Source: Thinopyrum elongatum (lineage: Eukaryota; Streptophyta; Magnoliopsida; Poales; Poaceae). Taken from it: 64,000 nt of DNA. The translations under genes were made by a program, and so were the position numbers. A model generated the notes under the pieces. That model worked only from the letters and a program-made list of their open reading frames with translations. It did no database searches and had not been told where the DNA came from. The DNA lies in NCBI GenBank assembly GCA_011799875.1, contig CM022301.1, positions 212,867,888 through 212,931,887 of the forward strand, given 5' to 3'. Below, in pieces: positions 57,376-64,000 of the stretch. How positions within the stretch are numbered: position 1 is the stretch's first letter; each line of letters opens with the position of its first letter.

Positions 57376-57990
57376 TTAAACCCAAAAATAATAATTCCGG
57401 CGGCGGCGGAGGCGGCGTGCAGCACCAGCGTTGTCGTTGTCGTCCTCTGGGACACCATTGTTGAAGTCTTCAAGGCAGCACAGGATGTTATTCGCATGGA
57501 AATCAAACATCATGTCGTCGCGCGATCGACGGGCGGGGTACGGGAGGAAGGCAACTCGCGGCACTACGAGGTAGCGGTCGACGACAGCGTCCCATGCCGC
57601 TGAGGGGGGCTTGCACATGGGCACGGGCGCGGTGGGTGCATGCAAACGCACGGGGACCGACACCGCGGTGGGTGCAGGGGCGCGCATGGGCACGGGCGCT
57701 GGCGCTGGCATGTACACAAGCTCGCGCGGGTCCGCGGAGACCTTGCTGACACCTGCGGCTTCCAGCTCTGCGATAGTGCTCGGTGACCAACCCGTCAATG
57801 CTACGGGGATGGTCGCTGGCATGGGCGTGGGGATGGGAGCTGGGACGGGCGCGGGGGCAGCAACCGTCGTGGCCAGCTCGTTCAGGGCCATGTCCATGAG
57901 GCCCCATTCCTCCTTATTTTCTATCTCCTCCGGCTCGGAGTCGATGTCACCAAACTGGAAGACTAGTGGCAGATGATCCTTCTGCGCCAT
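57376..57990 (-). CDS. Hypothetical Pro/Ala-rich protein (204 aa)
   Basis: The first ATG in the frame (57988-57990) has a good context (GCCATGG). The protein starts MAQKDHLPLVFQFGDIDSEP, then an acidic segment and a helix (LMDMALNELATTVAAP). Two Pro/Ala/Val-rich stretches surround GWSPSTIAELEAAGVSKVSA. A conserved-looking part follows (WDAVVDRYLVVPRVAFLPYP, then DFHANNILCCLEDFNNGVPE), and the C-terminus is RRLRRRRNYYFWV. I recognise no family. The strongly GC-biased third positions and the paired G-box about 300 bp upstream favour a gene. The absence of visible introns and the transposon context leave open a captured or defunct fragment. Confidence 0.45.
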   Translation of the reverse strand: MAQKDHLPLVFQFGDIDSEPEEIENKEEWGLMDMALNELATTVAAPAPVPAPIPTPMPATIPVALTGWSPSTIAELEAAGVSKVSADPRELVYMPAPAPVPMRAPAPTAVSVPVRLHAPTAPVPMCKPPSAAWDAVVDRYLVVPRVAFLPYPARRSRDDMMFDFHANNILCCLEDFNNGVPEDDNDNAGAARRLRRRRNYYFWV

Positions 57991-58124
57991 GGCATTGGTG
58001 GAGGTCTGCGGGAGGGGAATGGGAGGCAAACAGAAAGGCCGCCTGTATTAAACAGCAGCTCGGGCGCCATTAATGGAGAGGATGCGAGCAAGGCAGGCGG
58101 CCATGGAAGTCAACGAGCTCGCTT

Positions 58125-58255
58125 CCCGATAAGCATGCGTAGCGTATAGCTCGCACACTTCCCGGTGAGCCTGCGCATTCGAGGACAGCTTGCACGCCTC
58201 TCGGTCAGCCTGCGCAGCCGACTGCGCTCGCACGCCTCCCGTTCAATCAAGCAGC
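58125..58255 (-). repeat. Degenerate short repeats upstream of the minus-strand ORF
   Basis: Three to four imperfect units of about 40 bp share the plus-strand words CTCGCACGCCTCCCGGT and AGCCTGCGCA. On the minus strand one frame (58048-58233) reads as repeated A-x-REA-C units, too short and unconserved to call a gene. Confidence 0.5.
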
Positions 58256-58291
58256 TGTCCGCATGGCACCTCCTAGCCGTTAAAAGTGTGA

Positions 58292-58307
58292 CACGTGGTG
58301 TCACGTG
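58292..58307. promoter_or_regulatory. Paired G-box motifs (CACGTG x2)
   Basis: CACGTG occurs at 58292-58297 and again at 58302-58307, exactly ten bases apart. CACGTG is bound by plant bZIP and bHLH factors and forms the core of abscisic-acid response elements. The pair lies about 300 bp upstream of the ATG at 57990 on the minus strand. Function is inferred from motif and position only. Confidence 0.45.
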
Positions 58308-58411
58308 AATGGTTAACAGAACGCACATGATTTATATTATAGAAATGTTTGAGATGTTAAAGTGGCAGCTATTTGTTTCAAAATGCCTTTGTTGGCTGTT
58401 ATTCGAGTGCG

Positions 58412-60760
58412 CCTTCTCTCAAAATGGACACGAAAAATACCACAGCATGTCGAGTGTCATTCCATGATGGCATGCCAAGTTTCATGAATTTCAAACGAGT
58501 TTTGAATTTACTAGAATTTAAAAACAAAGTATCTCAACATTTCGCCGACAAGCAACAGTGCCCTGGTGTTTGAAATTCATTCCCGTTTCTTGCATGGGAC
58601 CTAAGCATGCACCCAAGGACACACATTTGATATGTCAACCCATTTTTCTGCACTGGAGCATGTGCATGTAGTTCAAATTTGAAATACGCACATAAAATGC
58701 CTAGAAAACTCAGCTAATGTATAAAAATGTCCAAACGAACCCCGAAATTGCAAATTTTAGCACGACACTTCTGTTGCTCTATGTTGCTACTAGGAAAAAA
58801 ATTGAAAACAGGAAGAGGCAACGAATATCGTTTCATCCACCAAGGAGGCACATTCCCTACCGGAACCATGAGGCTTGTTGTCAGAAGCTCTGGTATGTGA
58901 GAAGCTTATACCCAAACCAGCCCCAAATGGGACAAAAAATTACCACAGCATGTTGATGCCGTTCCATGATAACATGCCAAGTTTCATGAATTTCAGATGA
59001 GTTTTGGATTTACTAGAATTTGATAACCATGTATCTCAATGTTAGCGGACGAGCGACGATGGCAAGGTGTTTGACATTCATTCCCATTTCTTGCATGGGA
59101 CCTAAGCATGCAACCAAGGACACACATTTGAATTTTGAACCCATTTATATGCACTGGAGCATGTGCATGTAGTTCAATTTTGAATTATGCAGATAAATGC
59201 ATAGAAAACTCAGTTAATGTATAAAAATGTCCAAGCGAACCCCAAAAAATCCCAAAAATTGACACAACACTCATGTTGTTCGATGTTGACACTAGAAAAA
59301 TTTTGAGAGCAAGAAGAGGCAACGGATATCATTTCGTCCAGAAAAGTGAAACGTTCCCTACCGTAACCATGAGGCTTGTTGTGGGAAGCTCTGGTTTGTG
59401 AGAAGCTTATACCCAAATCTGCCCCAAATGGGACAATATTTTTACCACGGCATGTTGATGCCGTTCCATGATATCATGTCAAGTTTCATGAATTTTAGAC
59501 ATATTTTCGATTTACTAGAATTTTAAAACCATGTATCTCAATGTTAGCGGCTGAGCGACGGTGGCAAGGTGTTTGACATTCATTCCCATTTCTTGCATGG
59601 GACCTAAGCATGCAACCAAGGACACACATTTGAATTTTGAACCCATTTATATGCACTGGAGCATGTGCATGTAGTTCAATTTTGAATTATGCACATAAAT
59701 GCATAGAAAACTCAGTTAATGTATAAAAATGTCCAAGCGAACCCCGAAAAATCCCAAAAATTGACACAACACTCCTGTTGTTCTATGTTGACACTATAAA
59801 TATTTTGAGAGCAAGAAGAGGCAGTGGATATTGTTTCGTCCACAAAAGTGGCACGTTCCCTACCGAAACCATCAGGCTTGTTGTGAGAAGCTTATACCCA
59901 AATCTGCCCCAAATGGGACAATATTTTTACCACGGCATGTTGATGCTGTTCCATGATATCATGCCAAGTTTCATGAACTTCAGACGTGTTTTCGATTTAT
60001 TAGAATTTTAAAACCATGTATCTCAATGTTAGTGGCCGAGCGACAGTGTCAAGGTGCTTGACATTCATTCTCATTTCTTGAATGTGACCTAAGCATGCAA
60101 CCAAGGACACACATTTGATTTTTCAACCCATTTTTACGCACTGGAGCATGTGCATGTAGTTCATATTTGAATTATGCACACAAATGCCTAGAAAATCAGT
60201 TAACATATAAAATTGTCCAAAAAAAACCCAAAAAAATTCAAAATTTAATAGGACACTCCTGTTGTTCTATGTTGACACCAGAAAACAAATTGAGAGCAAG
60301 AAGAGGCGACGAATATCGTTTCGTCCACAAAGGTGGCACATTCCCTACCGAAGCCATCAGGTTTGTTGTGAGAAGCTCTGGTTTGTGAGAAGCTTATACC
60401 ATAACCTGCCCCAAATGGGACAATATTTTTTACCCCAGCATGTTGATGCCATTCCATGATAGCATGCCAAGGTTCATAAATTTTAGACGCATTTTCGATT
60501 TACTAGAATTTTAAAATCATGTATCTCAACGTTTGCCAGAGAGCCACGATGCCGTGGTGTTTGAAATTCATCCCCATTTCTTGCATGAGACATAAGCATA
60601 AACCCATGGACACATATATGATTTTACAACCCATTTTAGTGCACTAGAGCATGTGCATGTAGTTTAATTTTGAATTGTGCACCTGGAATGCCTAGAAAAC
60701 CAAGTTAATGTATAAAAATTGACGACACACCTATAGTTGCGTGTTCACTGCAGATAAAAG
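58412..60760 (+). repeat. Tandem array of roughly 500-bp repeats (about 4.7 units)
   Basis: The anchor TTTCTTGCATGGGACC recurs at 58586, 59087, 59589, 60074 and 60577, giving spacings of 501, 502, 485 and 503 bp. Other shared landmarks are GGAGCATGTGCATGTAGTTC, AGAAGAGGCAACG, CCCCAAATGGGACA and CATGTATCTCAA. The first and last units are partial. No ORF is shared between units, so it is a non-coding tandem repeat. Confidence 0.9.
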
Positions 60761-61022
60761 TTCTAGCAATTCAAACACCCTCCTTTGCCGCTGTGACCCC
60801 ATTATGTAATTCAAATCAAGACGAAAAATCAAGTAGATCAGACACTGTTTATTATCACCAACCGTGTGAGATGCAGTACAAAATATCTTGGAGCACCATC
60901 GGAGTATAGTACACCTATGGCTTACGTGAGAAGGTGCGTCGGCTATAGTCCACAGCCGGTATTCAAGCACACGAGCTCCCTCCCCAAATATCATTTCACT
61001 GTTCAATCATTGCCGGTGAAAG
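60761..61022. other. Spacer between the 500-bp array and the first small ORF
   Basis: No repeat or ORF of note. It may hold the promoter of the following ORF, but no clear TATA box is visible within 100 bp of 61023. Confidence 0.4.
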
Positions 61023-61653
61023 ATGGGGACGTGGACCCGCTTCATGAGGGAAACTTCGGCGGCCCACTCCAGCGAGAGCGCGGCCGCAGCTGCCAGGTGC
61101 GTGCTAACAAGCTTCGTGAGCGCGGCTGCAATCTGTGACCAGACAGCCAAGGCAGCCCAAACGGCCGCTGTTGCTTCTCAGGTGGCGGCAGCAACATCTT
61201 CCTCGGGGATAGCAACTGGCGAGAGTGGCACAGCTGTTTAACCGTTCCGCAGCAGTGGCCTTAGCCCTGATGGAGGCCGCCCACGACCATGTCGAGGCCG
61301 CCCACGACCATGTCGAGGCCGCCCATGCCCAGCTCGTGGTGGTCACCGCACAAATCGAACGAAGCTTCTCCGACAACGGTCGGCAACCCACGGCCGAAGA
61401 GTTGGCAATCGCCGAAAGCATTCGAGCAGCCGTCCGTTCCTCCACGGCATACCTTGCCACAACGGAGACCGTCCAAGCCCAAATCACGGCCGCCCACGCC
61501 CAGCTCGTGGCGGCCTTTTCCAAAGAGATGGCGTACGTGGATGGCGAGATGCTTGCCGAGATGGATGCCATGGAACCCCTTCCCCAAGAGATCGTCGGGC
61601 GCGAGCTGGACATGCAGGAGGCGGCGGAGATCGACGAGCACCAGCCGGAGTAG
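61023..61653 (+). pseudogene. Small Ala-rich coiled-coil ORF with one frameshift
   Basis: The ATG at 61023 starts MGTWTRFMRETSAAHSSESA, and the frame runs Ala-rich to 61241. A second frame, open from 61225, continues through MEAAHDHVEAAHDHVEAAHA (21-bp repeats at 61276-61338), a helix-rich part (TAQIERSF, EELAIAESIRAAVRSSTAYL) and an acidic end EIDEHQPE with stop at 61653. The composition is continuous across the overlap, so one frameshift near 61235 in a gene of about 205 codons is the simplest reading. No family recognised. Confidence 0.45.
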
Positions 61654-62197
61654 TACTCATTGTTTTGTTTAATTAAGAGCGCCGGTCTTTAATTTGTTAG
61701 AGTAATATTTAGGTCAGCTAGCTATGTTTAATTGCTGAACTTGCTCGATTAAGAAGTGTGGGTGTGCTGTAGTCTCCTTTGTGTACCCAAATTATGCAAT
61801 GATGTGGATGACCACTGTAACCAGGGAAATTGGAACCAAAATTTGCACGTTCAAAGTCATCACACATGGGGTAAGCTATATGAATCGTTTGTGATGTTCA
61901 CATATCGTACACAGTGCTGAATAAGGGACCGTGTCCGATGACACTTTGCGCGCCAGTTTTTTCGCTGGACCGATCCAAATTTTCGGCTTCCGCGGAAATA
62001 TCTACCTCCCCGCCCCCTCCCCCTTACCAAAAGCCACATTTCCCATGTTTTCGCCTTCCTTTCCAAGTTGAAACCTTCACTCCTTGCTTGCAGCACCGCC
62101 TCCTCGCCGGCAACCCTCCTTCAGGCTGCTCCGCCTCGTCGATCCAGGCAGGTAATCCACACCCGACCCCCATCCTCCTCCTCCTTCCACACCCCAC
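61654..62197. other. Spacer between two small ORFs
   Basis: The first 150 bp are AT-rich and 3'-UTR-like. From about 61980 a C-rich stretch (CCCCGCCCCCTCCCCC) leads to the next ORF. No TATA box is clear. Confidence 0.4.
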
Positions 62198-62692
62198 ATG
62201 CCCCGACCACCGGCGCGACACCTTCCACCAAAATCACCTCCCCCTCCCCCAAAGAAGCGCCACCCTAAGCCATGGTGCATGCAGTATAGCCAGGAGCTCA
62301 AGGAGCATTTGGCAACGGAGAAGGAAATCGGGGCCGCACGCGCGGATGAGGTCACGATGGCTGCCATTCGTGCCGACCCCTAGATCTTGGAGGAGCACCT
62401 CGCCGTCGAGGCCACCATCGATACCTCGCGCGCCAACGCCGTGATGCGGTTGGCTTCTTTAAACGACAGTTCATGGCGTTTTCTCGAGGCCACTGTCGGT
62501 GCCTTCGACGAAGACTACGAGGTGTTTTCTCAGCGTGCCCGTGCTTATCTCGACTCGAGAGCCAGCAGGTTGGTGCCCGGAGCGCCTCAGGCAACTCACC
62601 ACTATGATGAGGGCACCCACGATGTGGAGGCCTCACCCTCTTCCATGTCCAATAAGCCAATCATCATCGATATCTCCGACGATGAGGAGTAG
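62198..62692 (+). pseudogene. Small acidic-tailed ORF with one in-frame stop (164 codons plus stop)
   Basis: The ATG at 62198 starts MPRPPARHLPPKSPPPPPKK. A helix follows (MQYSQELKEHLATEKEIGAA). A TAG at 62381-62383, compatible with CAG to TAG, is followed in the same frame by ILEEHLAVEATIDTSRANAV, FLEATVGAFDEDYEVFSQRA and the acidic end IIIDISDDEE with stop. The helical REA/EAT-type content and acidic terminus resemble in style the ORF at 61023. Whether they are paralogues cannot be settled by eye. Confidence 0.45.
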
Positions 62693-62859
62693 CTTGTCCT
62701 ATTGGCTCACTATAGGGACTTATAATTAGTTTGCTAGCTATGCCGGTTAAGCATGCTCGGTTTACCCGTTGCATGTGCTGCTCCTGCCTTTCCTTAACAA
62801 ATTCTAGTGAATTATCCTATCTACTTTTACCATGCAATCTGTTGCTCTAGTGTATATGT

Positions 62860-63570
62860 TCTATATGTCGTGCAATGTGGTGCTCACTTATTAATTGTTT
62901 GGTTAATTAGTTGCCGTGTTCAGTTAACTGTTTGGTTCAATTCTGCAAATGTGATGTTCAATTCTTCAGGGTGTAATTTTGTATTGTCTTTCATGTGAGA
63001 AATAAATCAAATTTATCTGTACAAAATACATGAGAAACAAATACAATTGCTATATTGACAAGTTGTCAAGCATGCTTGGTTTGTTTAACGGTCTGATCTT
63101 CTAGTATGTTATATATTGTGCAATGTGGTGCTCAGTTAACGTTTGGTTCATTTGTTTTGGTGTTTAGTTAACTGTTTGGTTCAATTCTGCAATGCAATGT
63201 TCAATTGTTGTGGGTCATTTTGTTATTGTATACCATGTGAGAAATAAATCGAATTTGGCTGTACTAAATACATGAGAAACAAATACAATTGCTATATTTC
63301 CAAGTTGTTAAGCATGCTTGGTTTGGTTAACTGTCTGATCTTCTATTAGGAGTATGTTATATTGTGCAATGTGGTGCTCAGTTAATGTTTGGTTAATTTG
63401 TTGTGGTGTTTAGTTAACTGCTTGGTTCAATTCTGCAATGCGATGTCCAATTGTCATTGGTTGAATTTTGTATTGTTGTGCATGTGAGGAATAAATCGAA
63501 TTTGTCTGCACTTAATACATGAGAAACATATATAATTGCTATATTTCCTAGTTCTTAATCATGCTTGGTT
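62860..63570 (+). repeat. Tandem array of roughly 240-bp repeats (about 3 units)
   Basis: The anchor ATGAGAAAC occurs at 63030, 63272 and 63519 (spacings 242 and 247). Shared words are TGCAATGTGGTGCTCA, TTAACTGTTTGGTTCAATTC, AGCATGCTTGGTTTG and AATTGCTATATT. The first unit is partial, starting near 62860. AT-rich and non-coding. From 63571 to 63744 nothing is recognised. Confidence 0.85.
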
Positions 63571-63744
63571 TGGATAAATGTGTTTTCCATGTGGCTAGAA
63601 TTAATCTGATGAATCTGCAATGTGCTTATTTTTCATCAATATATTTTACTGATAGCATGCGAACCCTCACTTAATTATCACTAACTACCTTATATGTGTT
63701 GCGGGGAAACAATGGGAAGCACTGAGGTTTACAATCGAGGTTTG

Positions 63745-64000
63745 TGTTGGGAAACGTTGCATGGAAAACAAAAAAAAATCTACGCACATGCAAGATCTAT
63801 CCATGGAGATGCATAGCAATGAGAGGGGAGAGTATGTCTACGTACCCTCGTAGACCGTAAGCAGAAGCGTTTGATAATGCGGTTGATGTAGTCGAACTTC
63901 TACGCGCTCCAACCGATCAAGTACCGAACGTACGGCACCTCCGCGTTCTGCACACGTTCAGCTCGGTGTCGTCCTCTGCCTTCTTGATCCAGCAAGAAGG
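63745..64000 (-). repeat. Reverse-oriented Copia-type LTR (Angela/WIS-like), cut by the window end
   Basis: From TGTTGGGAAACGTTGCATGG onwards the sequence matches, from memory, the reverse complement of the end of an abundant Triticeae Copia LTR (AAAAAAAAATCTACGCAC, CCTCGTAGACCG, GATCAAGTACCGAACG). The TG start at 63745 fits the LTR terminus. The preceding GTTTG may be the target duplication. Body and PBS are outside the window. Confidence 0.6.

Noticed and set aside
57503..57976. Alternative frames of 134 (minus) and 121 (plus) codons over the Pro/Ala-rich ORF
   Set aside because: They are His/Arg/Pro- and Gly/Ala/Thr-rich shadows produced by the GC-rich third positions of the 57376-57990 frame.
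61261..61641. Minus frame of 126 codons opposite the small ORF at 61225
   Set aside because: It consists of the antisense of 21-bp repeats and Ala codons. The plus-strand reading has better codon composition and termini.

Overview
The window looks like intergenic chromosomal DNA from a large grass genome, most likely wheat or a close Triticeae relative. It is almost entirely retrotransposons nested in one another. I recognise no bacterial features, no tRNA or rRNA genes, and no clearly functional host gene. The element types (Tat-lineage Ty3/Gypsy with antisense genes, long-LTR chromodomain Gypsy, Ty1/Copia, an L1-type LINE, a CACTA-like end) and the short plant-style LTRs support this placement. 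Family names are from memory and unverified.

Layout. 1-19682 is a nest. Element E (plus strand, Tat-type Gypsy, 3' part, 1-2512) sits in element D (minus Gypsy, gag fragment and 5' LTR, 2513-3987). D sits in a CACTA-like terminal segment (3988-4611), which cuts an old Gypsy A (minus; 4612-5261 and 18821-19682). A is also cut by a structurally complete 13.55-kb Tat-type Gypsy B (5262-18815, 542-bp LTRs, 5-bp target duplication AAGGA). B has gag-pol on the minus strand and, on the opposite strand, a five-exon gene of about 960 codons with its own TATA box and leader intron. 19683-22960 is AT-rich relic DNA with a degenerate LTR-like stretch. 23000-30367 is a decayed L1-type LINE with ORF1, ORF2 and a short poly(A).

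30810-57130 is a Gypsy element F (LTR, PBS, gag with a 520-bp CAA/CAG tract, protease, RT) split by a 20.2-kb composite G (33682-53898, target duplication GCTTC). G has three long LTRs, two copies of an extra ORF between the PBS and gag, a complete but damaged chromovirus gag-pol with a C-terminal chromodomain, and a trapped Copia fragment. LTR similarities suggest G formed by one family member inserting inside another, followed by crossing-over in their 3' LTRs.

57376-62700 is the only stretch that could be genic: a minus-strand Pro/Ala-rich ORF with a paired G-box about 300 bp upstream, an array of roughly 500-bp tandem repeats, and two small plus-strand ORFs, each with one lesion. A short array of about 240-bp repeats follows. 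The window ends inside a Copia-type LTR in reverse orientation.

The coding sequences almost all belong to element life cycles (Gag particle, protease, reverse transcriptase/RNase H, integrase). Most are inactivated. In elements B, F, G and the LINE the premature stops are largely explained by C-to-T/G-to-A transitions, as expected for methylated, silenced DNA.
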